The notes beneath the pieces are model-generated. The model was given only the letters and a program-made list of their open reading frames with translations, was not told where the DNA came from and ran no database searches. From Poriferisodalis sp965226645 (GTDB taxonomy: Bacteria > Actinomycetota > Acidimicrobiia > Acidimicrobiales > Poriferisodalaceae), in contig CBDDDL010000004.1 in NCBI GenBank assembly GCA_965226645.1, positions 1,054,001 to 1,118,000 on the forward strand: a stretch of DNA of 64,000 bases, given 5' to 3'. Position 1 is the stretch's first letter, and each line of letters begins with the position of its first letter. Made by a program: the position numbers and the translations under genes. This document shows positions 32,157-41,400 of the stretch, one piece after another.

Positions 32157-35156
32157 GTGTCGGTTGGTCGTTGGCGTGGTGTGTGGGCGTGGTGTGTGGG
32201 GTTGTTGTTGGCGGGGTTGTTGTTGCCGGTGGGTGCGGGCGCGCAGGAGTCGTCGGTGGTGTTGGCGTTCGCGTCGGACGGCTCGTTGTCTGATGTGGGC
32301 ACGGCGGCGTCGTTGGTGGCGGCTGGGGGTGCTGATGCGGTGGTGTTGGTGGGTTCCGGCGGTTTGTCGGTTTCGGCTGCGGGTGTGGTGCGTGACGCGG
32401 CGCCGGTTGGCGCGGTGTTGGTCGGCGGCACCGCTGTGTTGCCGGCGGGGGTGCAGTCGCGCGTCGAGGAGTTGTCGGGCGGTGTGAGCGCGCAGCGGGT
32501 CGCGGGCGCGGATCGGGCGGCGACCGCGGCGGCGGCGGCGCGTCTTGTGGCGGCGGGGGTGCGGGACCTGACGGTGGTGCTGGCCAATGGGTGGTCGTTG
32601 CCCGATGTGGGGGTAGCTGCGTCGTTGGTGGCTGCTGGGGGCGCTGATGTGGTGCTCTATGGGGGCGTCGACGCGTTGGGCGACGCGACAGCGGATGCGC
32701 TCGGTGAGCTGGCGGTGAGCGAGCTGATCGCGGTCGGCGGCACCGCGGCGCTGCCGACAGCGGTGGTGGACGCGGCGGCCGCCGCGGCCGGCGTCGGCGA
32801 CACGAAACGGCTGAGCGGCTCCACCCGGGTGCATACCGCGGCGCGGGCGGCGCGCGATGCGGCGGGGGACTGCACCGACACCGTAGTGATCGCGAACGGC
32901 TGGTCAGATGCCGATGTGGGTGCGGCTGCGGCGCTGGCGGCTGCGTTGGAGAACGCGGCGGTGCTCTACGCCCAGGACGCGGACACCGCCGGCGATGTGA
33001 CCGTGTCGGCGCTGGAGCGTCTGGACCCGGTGCGCATCGTGATCATCGGCGGCACCGACACCGTGTCCGACACGCTCGCCGAATCGCTGACCGCCAGCAG
33101 CCCCCGCAAAGTGGACCGCTATGAAGACCCCGCCGCAGCAACACAACACGCCCTCAGCCACACCGCCACCGCATGCGACACCGGCAACAGCAGCACCAGC
33201 GGCGGCACCAGCAGCAGCCGCGGCAGCAGCGGCAGCAGCGGCACCAGCAGCAGCCGCGGCAGCAGCGGCAGCAGCGGCAGCAGCGGCACTCCGCCCCAGC
33301 AGCAACCACAAGAGCGACTGCCGGAAACCAACAGCAATGCGCGGCTCAGCCAGCTGACGGCCGACCCGGGCGGCTACGCATTCGATGTCGATGCCTTTCA
33401 GACGCCCCTAGCCTTCACACGCACCTTCGACGTGACAGTGAACTACGACACGGAAACCCTGACGGTCACCGCGGCGCCCGAAGTGACCGATGCCGTTGTC
33501 GACATCTTGCCGATGGACGCGGACGCCGTCACCGATGGTCATCAGGTGACCCTCAATGCAGCCGACAGGTACGACGCATCGTCTCGGACCACGATCACCG
33601 TGACCGTCACCGCAACCGACACGACCACCAAGAAGGCCTATCAGCTCAACGTCATACGCGCCGGTGATCCCAGTACAAATCCGCTGCTCGGCTCGATGGA
33701 GATCGACCCGGGTGGCTCACTATGGCCAGCGTTCGATGCTGCCCGCGACAACTATGACGTGCCGGTGGACAACGCCATCGACACTGTGACGGTCGCTGCG
33801 GAGCCCGCAGTAACCAATGCCGATGTCGACATCTCGCCGGAGGACGCGGACCCCGACGCCGATGGTCATCAGGTGGCCCTCAATGCGACCGGCATGTACG
33901 GTGCAAAGTCCGACACCATCATCACCGTGAAGGTCACCGCAACCGACGGGACCACCACCAAGACCTACCGGATCACCGTCAATCGCGCCGCAGCAGCGGC
34001 CTGGGAACGCGACACAGTCAAGGACATCCTTCTGCCGACATCGGACACGTACTTGCCGGAGACACCGTATGTCCCCGATCCAAACGAACCCGGCCCGTGG
34101 GCGCGGTTCGAGCCGGGGGGAATATGGTCTGACGGGACCACGGTGTGGGCATCGGACGGCGCCGGAAGACTGATTCCTGATGGGCTATCAGACCGCCCGA
34201 TGAAAATTTATGCATTCGACCTCGAGACCGGAGCACGCGACGAATCAAAGGACCTCCCCAACCCCGAAGACAACTTGAAGCTGAGCAATCCCGCGTACTT
34301 GTGGTCCAACACCGAGACGATGTGGGTGCTGGACTTCCCATACGACGTGGTGCACGCGATCGACATGTCGACGGGCAACGAGGACATCACCAAGGAATTC
34401 GATGCCCTTGAACACGACGGCAGTTACAGAGAAACCGATGACGAGCGCGTGTGGAGCATCGGGTCAGATGGAACAACGCTCTATGTCGCCATCGTCAGGG
34501 GCTGGGGAAGATATAAGACCAATGCCAGGATTGCTGCCTACAATCTTGACACCGGTCTTCGAGACTCGGCCAAGGACAACAACGGCTTGTGGGCCGCAGG
34601 CAACCGGACACCTGGTGGCATGTGGTCGGACGGGATCACCCTCTGGGTTGCCGACAGTTGGGACGTCTTCGCTTACGATCTCGACACTGGCAATCGCCGA
34701 GCCCACCTCGAATTCAATGCCGCCTCGGCGAATACCGAGGCGTTAAATGACATTTGGTCCGATGGGCGCACCATGTGGGTTTCCCACGACCAAGTATCAA
34801 CTCGAAGGCAGGACACATTGCGCGCGTTTGAGATGCCCCCAACGGGTCTGCTGCACTCGCTGACACTCAGCGGCACCGGTGTGCCCGATGTGCCGTTCCA
34901 GACCGGTATCAGCAGCTACGAAGTCGATGTGCCCGCCGGTACGACATCGGTCACGGTGACCGCCATGCCAGCCTTCGACTCCGAGGTGACGATTCTGCCG
35001 GCCGACGTCGACGACGAAGCCGATGGCCACCAGGTCAGCCTCGCGTCGGGCGAGACCAAGATAATCACCATCACCTCCATCAACGGTCGCAACGAAGCGA
35101 ACACCGACGGCGGCGATGTCCGCGAGTACACGATTACGGTGACCGTCCTCAGCTGA
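32157..35156 (+). CDS. Secreted CWB2 / cadherin-like / beta-propeller surface protein
   Basis: 999 residues from GTG 32157. A clean signal peptide (GVWAWCVGLLLAGLLLPVGAGAQ, cut after AQ) is followed by three N-terminal CWB2 units (VVLAFASDGSLSDVGTAASL, VVLANGWSLPDVGVAASLVA, VIANGWSDADVGAAAALAAA). Then comes a Ser/Gly linker, two cadherin-like beta-sandwich domains (PF12733 style: YDVPVDNAIDTVTVAAEP), a six-segment propeller-like region with repeats of the type GGIWSDGTTVWASDGAGR, GGMWSDGITLWVADSWDVFA, and a last cadherin-like domain. CWB2 at the N-terminus is the reverse order of the other two CWB2 proteins here. The GIWSDG repeats also occur in the pseudogene at 38.5-43.5 kb. Confidence 0.88.
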   Translation: MSVGRWRGVWAWCVGLLLAGLLLPVGAGAQESSVVLAFASDGSLSDVGTAASLVAAGGADAVVLVGSGGLSVSAAGVVRDAAPVGAVLVGGTAVLPAGVQSRVEELSGGVSAQRVAGADRAATAAAAARLVAAGVRDLTVVLANGWSLPDVGVAASLVAAGGADVVLYGGVDALGDATADALGELAVSELIAVGGTAALPTAVVDAAAAAAGVGDTKRLSGSTRVHTAARAARDAAGDCTDTVVIANGWSDADVGAAAALAAALENAAVLYAQDADTAGDVTVSALERLDPVRIVIIGGTDTVSDTLAESLTASSPRKVDRYEDPAAATQHALSHTATACDTGNSSTSGGTSSSRGSSGSSGTSSSRGSSGSSGSSGTPPQQQPQERLPETNSNARLSQLTADPGGYAFDVDAFQTPLAFTRTFDVTVNYDTETLTVTAAPEVTDAVVDILPMDADAVTDGHQVTLNAADRYDASSRTTITVTVTATDTTTKKAYQLNVIRAGDPSTNPLLGSMEIDPGGSLWPAFDAARDNYDVPVDNAIDTVTVAAEPAVTNADVDISPEDADPDADGHQVALNATGMYGAKSDTIITVKVTATDGTTTKTYRITVNRAAAAAWERDTVKDILLPTSDTYLPETPYVPDPNEPGPWARFEPGGIWSDGTTVWASDGAGRLIPDGLSDRPMKIYAFDLETGARDESKDLPNPEDNLKLSNPAYLWSNTETMWVLDFPYDVVHAIDMSTGNEDITKEFDALEHDGSYRETDDERVWSIGSDGTTLYVAIVRGWGRYKTNARIAAYNLDTGLRDSAKDNNGLWAAGNRTPGGMWSDGITLWVADSWDVFAYDLDTGNRRAHLEFNAASANTEALNDIWSDGRTMWVSHDQVSTRRQDTLRAFEMPPTGLLHSLTLSGTGVPDVPFQTGISSYEVDVPAGTTSVTVTAMPAFDSEVTILPADVDDEADGHQVSLASGETKIITITSINGRNEANTDGGDVREYTITVTVLS
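33184..33294 (+). repeat. AGC-rich microsatellite encoding a Ser/Gly linker
   Basis: About 110 bases of near-regular CAGCGGCAGCAGCGG triplets encode GSSGSSGTSSSRGSSG-type sequence between the CWB2 and cadherin-like parts. Likely to vary in length. Confidence 0.9.
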
Positions 35157-35365
35157 GCGCTGCTTGGCAGCGACAGAGCGCCTGCGCAGGCATGGAAACC
35201 GGTGGCTTGGCTTGCAACGCCGATTCCATTGCAAGCCAAATTGCCAAACAATGCAATGCAGTGCGCCGGGGAAACCATAAACAGGCCATCGATTGCCGCA
35301 ATTTCTTGGGCTAAATATTAGCAACATCGACGGCTGATGGCCTGCATCGAGCGCCTATCGTTCGG

Positions 35366-36238
35366 TTGATGAGGATCAACTCCGAACCTCCCCTGCACCT
35401 GATGCGGACATTCAGGATCGCCGCGAAGCACAGCAACTTCACAAGAGCCGCAGAAGAACTCTGGGTGAGCCAATCCGCGGTGAGCCAACAGATCCGCCAA
35501 CTCGAAAAAACGCTGGGCAAAACGCTGTTCGAAAGAGCAGGGCCCATAGTGCGACTGACCGACGACGGCCGAAGACTGGCCTTCGCCGTCACAGACGGAC
35601 TAGCCATCATCGAAGAAACACTAGGCAAAATGGGAGCACGGCCACGCGACAACCGCCTCGAGCTCAGAGCCATCAGCAGCTTCTTCACGCGATGGCTCGT
35701 GCCCCGCCTGCCGGCCTTCCTCGACGAACACCCCAAAATCGAACTCGACATCACCACCAGCTTCCGGGCCGCGCCGCCCTCCGGGGCAGGCACACCCCTC
35801 AACATCGACTTCGGCCCCCTACCCGACACAGCAGAACTCGTCGCCGGACCCCAAACACTGCTCGCCGTCGCGCACCCCGACATCGCCGCCCGCGTCAACA
35901 AGCCGTCCGAACTCGCCCAAGCGACACTGCTCGACGTCGTCGCAGCCGACGGCTGGCGGCAGTTCCTGTCGAGACTCCAAACCGTGCTGGAGCCATGGCC
36001 CCACACCCACACGTCCACGAACTTCGTTCACAGCATCGAACTCGCCCGCATGCGCCAAGGAGTAGCCCTGGTCCACGACATCCTCGTCGAAGACCTCCTA
36101 GCCGACGGCCAACTCGTCACCGTGGCCGACCTGTCACAGCCCTCACGCGAGCAGTTCTACCTGATGCTCCCCCAGCGCAACAGCCTCAACTCCGCCGAAT
36201 CGGCCTTCGTCGACTGGTTCCGCTCATTCCAACGCTGA
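35366..36238 (+). CDS. LysR-family transcriptional regulator (GcvA-like)
   Basis: 290 residues, normal size. The N-terminal winged HTH (LHLMRTFRIAAKHSNFTRAA, then LWVSQSAVSQQIRQLEKTLG) is textbook LysR. The effector domain from about residue 90 keeps the alternating pattern (LELRAISSFFTRWLVPRLPA, LNIDFGPLPDTAELVAG). LRTFxxAAxHxxFTRAAEEL and SFFTRWLVPRL resemble the GcvA subgroup. The gene has its own AT-rich leader and no divergent partner; its target is unknown. Start at ATG 35369 or a preceding TTG at 35366 cannot be separated. Confidence 0.9.
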   Translation: MMRINSEPPLHLMRTFRIAAKHSNFTRAAEELWVSQSAVSQQIRQLEKTLGKTLFERAGPIVRLTDDGRRLAFAVTDGLAIIEETLGKMGARPRDNRLELRAISSFFTRWLVPRLPAFLDEHPKIELDITTSFRAAPPSGAGTPLNIDFGPLPDTAELVAGPQTLLAVAHPDIAARVNKPSELAQATLLDVVAADGWRQFLSRLQTVLEPWPHTHTSTNFVHSIELARMRQGVALVHDILVEDLLADGQLVTVADLSQPSREQFYLMLPQRNSLNSAESAFVDWFRSFQR

Positions 36239-36419
36239 ACCCCAGCACGAACACACCCGCTGCCCCCGGCAAGAGAAACTTTCTGGCTCTTCTCATCGAA
36301 ACAGGGACCCAAGCGACACGACGATTGCCCCCAGCCAAGGCCAGCCCCCTGCCGCGCGCACAATATCGACGCTCGACGTGACATTGTTTTGGCATATATA
36401 TTGAAGCAATTCCACCACG

Positions 36420-37112
36420 ATGACATCACTGGGCTCTACGGTGTCTGCGGACTTGCCACATTCATTTGGCGACGAAGTACCAGTAATCGGCTGCGGGCGC
36501 AGGAGGACAGCGGTGATCACACCGGTGTCACAAAATGAGTTCTTTGCTCTGTTGGGCATTGCTCGTTTCGGAGCGTGCGCGGCAACTTCGGAGGGCATCG
36601 TCGTTTTCTGGAATCGCCGAGCAGAGCAGATCGTGGGCGTTGCAGCCTCCCAAGCGATCGGCCGCCGATACCACGACGTGATCGACTCAGCGCAAGACCC
36701 ATCGTCCGAGGACGACTCGCAGCCGAGCGAGCACCGAACGCGACTCGCAGACGCGAGCGCCTCGGCTGTGATCGAGACCGATGCCGGCGACATGCTGACG
36801 GTGCACCTGTTCGACGGCCCTGACACGCTCGGCGTGCCCTCGCGTTCCCTCGCCAGTTCGCTCGATCCGGCGGCGGGTCCGATGCGCCGCCGCGCCGCGT
36901 CGCCCGATGCGTCAGCCACCGAGCGGCTCACGCCACGCGAAGTCCAGATCCTGCGGCTGGTAGCCACCGGCTTCTCCACCGAGCAGATCGCGTCGGACTT
37001 GAGCATCAGCGTGCACACAGTTCGCAACCACGTCCGCGGCCTGCGCCGCAAGCTCAATGCCAAGACGAAGCTCGACGCCGTCGTCACCGCTCTACGGCGA
37101 CAGCTGCTGTAG
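36420..37112 (+). CDS. PAS-domain LuxR-family response regulator-like protein
   Basis: 230 residues. The middle has a PAS-like domain (FGACAATSEGIVVFWNRRAE, QIVGVAASQAIGRRYHDVID) and the C-terminus a GerE/LuxR HTH (RLTPREVQILRLVATGFSTE, QIASDLSISVHTVRNHVRGL). No phospho-receiver is present, so it would sense a ligand or redox state directly through PAS. The upstream 60 bases are AT-rich with TATATATT near 36400, a possible -10. No Shine-Dalgarno is visible before the ATG. Confidence 0.88.
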   Translation: MTSLGSTVSADLPHSFGDEVPVIGCGRRRTAVITPVSQNEFFALLGIARFGACAATSEGIVVFWNRRAEQIVGVAASQAIGRRYHDVIDSAQDPSSEDDSQPSEHRTRLADASASAVIETDAGDMLTVHLFDGPDTLGVPSRSLASSLDPAAGPMRRRAASPDASATERLTPREVQILRLVATGFSTEQIASDLSISVHTVRNHVRGLRRKLNAKTKLDAVVTALRRQLL

Positions 37113-37307
37113 CGCCTGCGAACCGCAATCTCGATTCTTCGGAACCATCCGGGCTCTAGGGCTTGACAGGTACGCCATCGAGTCGCTCACCGGGAACGAG
37201 ACGCGGAATTCGGGGAGCCCATTGTCTTTGAGGAAGCCCTGGAAATCGTCCAGCCCGCCTTCTCGTACCCGTCCTCGTTATTGGCCTTGGTCGCGCTCCC
37301 CCTGTGG

Positions 37308-37545
37308 CGTGGATGCTCTTGGCTACGGCGCCGTCGTCGCCGATCGCGGCGACCTCGGAGTCGCCCGCGGTGACCGCGAACCCCTCCAGCACTGCATCGC
37401 CGGCAGGGGTCATGGCCACCGTGGTCGATGTCACACCCGCAGCCGGGGTGGTGTCATAGCGGCGCTTGCCGGGCTCGAAGCCCAGACCCTCGATCCCGCT
37501 CAGGGTGATCCGCGCCGCCCGCGCCGCGGTATACACCCGAGCAGT
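37308..37545 (-). pseudogene. Cadherin-like beta-sandwich domain remnant
   Basis: The minus strand reads ITLSGIEGLGFEPGKRRYDT then AAGVTSTTVAMTPAGDAVLE and VTAGDSEVAAIGDDGA. This parallels the cadherin-like domains at 39.5 and 42.7 kb (LALSGVSIGDFDAGTTAYAA, GVSSTTVTAVASDDGA). No complete gene surrounds it. The other DNA from 37113 to 37307 holds nothing that can be supported. Confidence 0.6.
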
Positions 37546-37579
37546 AGTGGTTGTGCTCGCTGTGCTCGGCAACATCATC

Positions 37580-37753
37580 CAAGCATTCGAAGACCCGCCA
37601 GTCGGCACTGAGGCCCTCATGTGGCTCCTGTTCAACGAATTCACAGCACCAGCCACCGGCAAGTACATCATTCAGGTGTATTCGTATAACAACGACGGAG
37701 CCGCCGGCTGGGGCGTTTACAAGCTGACGATCAGCGACGTCACAGACGATTAG
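37580..37753 (+). pseudogene. Pre-peptidase C-terminal (PPC)-like domain remnant
   Basis: The plus strand ends with FNEFTAPATGKYIIQVYSYN and NDGAAGWGVYKLTISDVTDD before a stop at 37751-37753. The pattern FTAPATGKYIIQVYSY is typical of PPC beta-sandwich domains of secreted peptidases. The sequence before it is not protein-like in this frame. The stretch 37754-38100 shows nothing certain. Confidence 0.55.
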
Positions 37754-38099
37754 TACGTACTCGGCAAGATGCCCGAGAATCGGCGGGGCCTTCGGTCGCA
37801 GGGGAGTGTGCGGGTGTGTTGGCTGGCTGTCTTGTCGTGCCGTGTCGGGGGTCTGCGCGATCTGCTCCCTGAGCTGGGGGGCGTGCTTGAACGCTGGTGG
37901 GTCCGTTTTGATGAGTAGTCAGAATTAGGTTCGCCATAAGTGCTGTGCATGGTGTGCGACGCTTGACAGTCGGCGCTTGTTCCGGCGACCGGGCCGATAG
38001 ACGCCAAGAGACGACGAATCGAACAGACAGGGCCGAGAAATGATGCATGTCCGCAAGTTCCTGTCCGCTGTCCGCGCTTGTGCGCACGGTGGCCGCCGC

Positions 38100-38470
38100 G
38101 CATCCTTTGTGCGGGGCCGGCCGGGCGCCCGGGCGGGTTGGGTCCGGTGGCGTGCGATGCGGGTTCGGTGCCAGCCCAACAGGGTCTGTGGTGTGACGAG
38201 CCAGCCGGCTCGCTGCGGTTGCGACAGGGCTGCCGCGACCGCGCCGAGCAGGGCCCAGTCCTGCTCGGCGAGCGCTGGTCGGTTGTGGTGTCGGTGAAGG
38301 ACTGCGATCTGGTGGCGCAGCACAATGATCTCAAGGTCCTTCGAACATCCCGAACGCACAGCCACCCATGCCAGCAACGCGAGGAACCGGTACAGAACGC
38401 GACACATGAGGTTCCAGGATGGAGCGCATAACCCCTGGTCAGCGCCCACGACCGAATTCTGGGCACCCAC
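38100..38470 (-). pseudogene. Integrase-core transposase, N-terminal fragment
   Basis: Minus-strand frame with RFLALLAWVAVRSGCSKDLE, IIVLRHQIAVLHRHHNRPAL and VTPQTLLGWHRTRIARHRTQ, the standard N-terminal block of rve-type (IS3/IS481-like) transposases. The catalytic core is missing; after APGRP the frame becomes unrelated. Dead remnant. Confidence 0.75.
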
Positions 38471-38498
38471 GGTGCCGGCTGTTGGCTTTTGGTGCTGG

Positions 38499-41400
38499 CT
38501 AGTTGCCTGAGCCCGCCGTGTGGTTGGGTGGTGCGCCGAGGCCGGGGACGGCGTAGGCGTAGAGGGTTGCGGCGGAGGCGTCGACGACCCAGAGGATGTG
38601 GCCGTTGGACCAGATGCCGTTGGGGAAGTTGGTTCTGCTGGCGAAGGTGGAGAGGTCTTTGGCTGGTTGGCGCTGCCCGCCGGCGAGGCTGTGGGCGATG
38701 ATCTGGCCGCCGAACCAAGAGGCGGCCAGCAGCGTGTCGCCGTTGGACCAGATGCCGAAGGGGTTGTAGGTCTCGCCGGGGTTCTTGTCGAGGTCGAGTT
38801 CTTTGTCGGCGACGCGGGCTTTGGTGGTCAGGTCGTAGGCGTAGACGCGGCTGTCGGTGAAGTCGGCGACCCACATGGTGGTGCCGTTTGACCGGATCCC
38901 GGCGGGTTCGGTATTGCCGGCGGCGGCGAGCGCGGTGGTGTCGAGATCGCGGTCGGCTTGGCGGGCGCCGTCTGAGAGCCGGTAGGCGCGCACCCAGCCT
39001 CTGTTGACGTCGGAGACCCAAAGCGTGGCGCCGTTTGACCACAGGCCCGCCGCGTACTCGGCGCCGCCGGGCAGGGCGAAGCCGCGGTCGGTGTGTTCGG
39101 CGCCGTCGGCGAGGGAGTAGACGCTGATCTTGCCTGCGGCGGTGAGGACCCACACGTCTGTGCCGTCGGACCACACGCCGGTGGGTAAGCCAGCGCCGGG
39201 CAGGGCGATGTCGCGGTCCGCCAGCCGGTCGCCCCAAACCACGCCTGGCGGCAACGGCGCCACGGCGCGGGTGACAGTGACGGTGTAGGTCCTGGTGGTG
39301 GCGGCGTCCTCGGCGGTGACGGTCACGGTGATCTCGTTGTCGCCCACAACCAGCGACACCGACCGGCTGGTCCCCTGCGTCTCGCCGCCGCCGCCAGCGA
39401 TCACGACGCTGGCCCCGTCGTCGCTGGCAACCGCGGTGACCGTGGTCGACGACACGCCGTTGCCCACACTGGCGGCATAAGCGGTGGTGCCAGCATCAAA
39501 ATCGCCGATGCTGACACCCGACAGCGCCAGCGACGACAACGCTGCATCAGTCGAGACCGGCGTGTCGTTGGCTTCGATGGTGACCGTCGCCGAGCCGACC
39601 GCTCCGCCGTGGCTGGCGGTGACGACGACGGTCTCGTCGCTTTCCTCGTCGCTGTCGTCAACGGCGGTCACCGTCGCGGTCACCGACGTGTCCCCGGCGT
39701 CGAGGGTCAACGACGACGACGACAGCGAATAATCCGAGCCCGCCGCGGTGCCCCCCGCCGCCAGGGTGATCGTCTGATCAACCGCGAACTCTTTGCCCGC
39801 CGACACCGTGATCGTCGACTCCGCCCCCTCAGCGACCCTCGCGGGCTCCGCGGTCACCGACCAGGTCGCCGTGTCGTTGTCTTCGACGGTGACCGTCGCC
39901 GACCCGACCGCGCCGCCGCTATGGGACGCCGTGACCACGACGGTCTCGTCGCCGCCGTCGATGACACTGTCGTCAACCGCGGTCACCGTCGCGGTCACCG
40001 ACGTGTCCCCGGCGACCAGCGTCAACGACGACGACGACGACGACAGTAAGTAGTCCCCGCTCGCCGCGGTGCCCGTCGCCGCCAGCGTGATCGTCTGAGC
40101 AGTCTCGAACGTCTTGTCGACCGACACCGTGATCGTCGTCTCCGCCCCCTCAGCGACCCTCGCGGGCTGCGCGGTCACCGACCAGGTCGCCGTGTCGTTG
40201 TCTTCGACGGTGACCGTCGCCGACCCGACCGCGTCGCCGCTATGGGACGCGGTGACGACCACGGTCTCGTCGCCGCCCTCGATGACACTGTCGTCAACCG
40301 CGGTCACCGTCGCGGTCACCGACGTGTCCCCGGCGTCGAGAGTCAACGACGACGACGACAGCGAATAATCCCCACTCGCCGCGGTGCCCCCCGCCGCCAG
40401 CGTGATCGTCTGATCAACCGCGAACGTCTTGTCGACCGACACCGTGATCGTCGACTCCGCCCCCTCAACGACCCTCGCGGGCTGCGCGGTCACCGACCAG
40501 GTCGCCGTGTCGTTGTCTTCGACGGTGACCGTCGCCGACCCGACTGTTTCGCCGCCGTGGCTGGCGGTGACGACCACGGTCTCGTCGCCGCCCTCGATGA
40601 CACTGTCGTCAACCGCGGTCACCGTGGCGGTCACCGACGTGTCCCCGGCGTCGAGGGTCAACGACGACGACGACAGCGAATAATCCGAGCCCGCCGCGGT
40701 GCCCCCCGCCGCCAGCGTGATCGTCTGAGCAGTCTCGAACGTCTTGTCGACCGACACCGTGATCGTCGACTCCGCCCCCTCAGCGACCCTCGCGGGCTGC
40801 GCGGTCACCGACCAGGTCGGCGTGTCGTTGTCTTCGATGGTGACCGTCGCCGACCCGACTGTTTCGCCGCCGTGGCTGGCGGTGACGACCACGGTCTCGT
40901 CGCTTTCCTCGTCGCTGTCGTCAACCGCGGTCACCGTGGCGGTCACCGACGTGTCGCCGGCGTCGAGGGTCAACGACGACGACGACAGCGAATAATCCCC
41001 ACTCGCCGCGGTGCCCCCCGCCGCCAGCGTGATCGTCTGATCAACCGCGAACGTCTTGTCGACCGACACCGTGATCGTCGACTCCGCCCCCTCAACGACC
41101 GTCGTCGGCTCCGCGGTCACCGACCAGGTCGCCGTGTCGTTGTCTTCGACGGTCACCGTCGCCGACCCGACCGCGCCGCCATCATGGGACGCGGTGACCA
41201 CGACGGTCTCGTCGCCGCCCTCGATGACACTGTCGTCAACCGCGGTCACCGTCGCGGTCACCGACGTGTCGCCGGCGACCAGCGTCAACGACGACGGCGA
41301 CAGCAAGTAGTCGCCGCTCGCCGCGGTGCCCGTCGCCGCCAGCGTGATGGTCTGATCGGTGTCGAACTTCTTGCCCGCCGACACCGTGATCGTCGACTCC

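Noticed and set aside
33121..33357. Poly-Ala and Gln-rich frames over the Ser/Gly linker
   Set aside because: Frame shadows of an AGC microsatellite.
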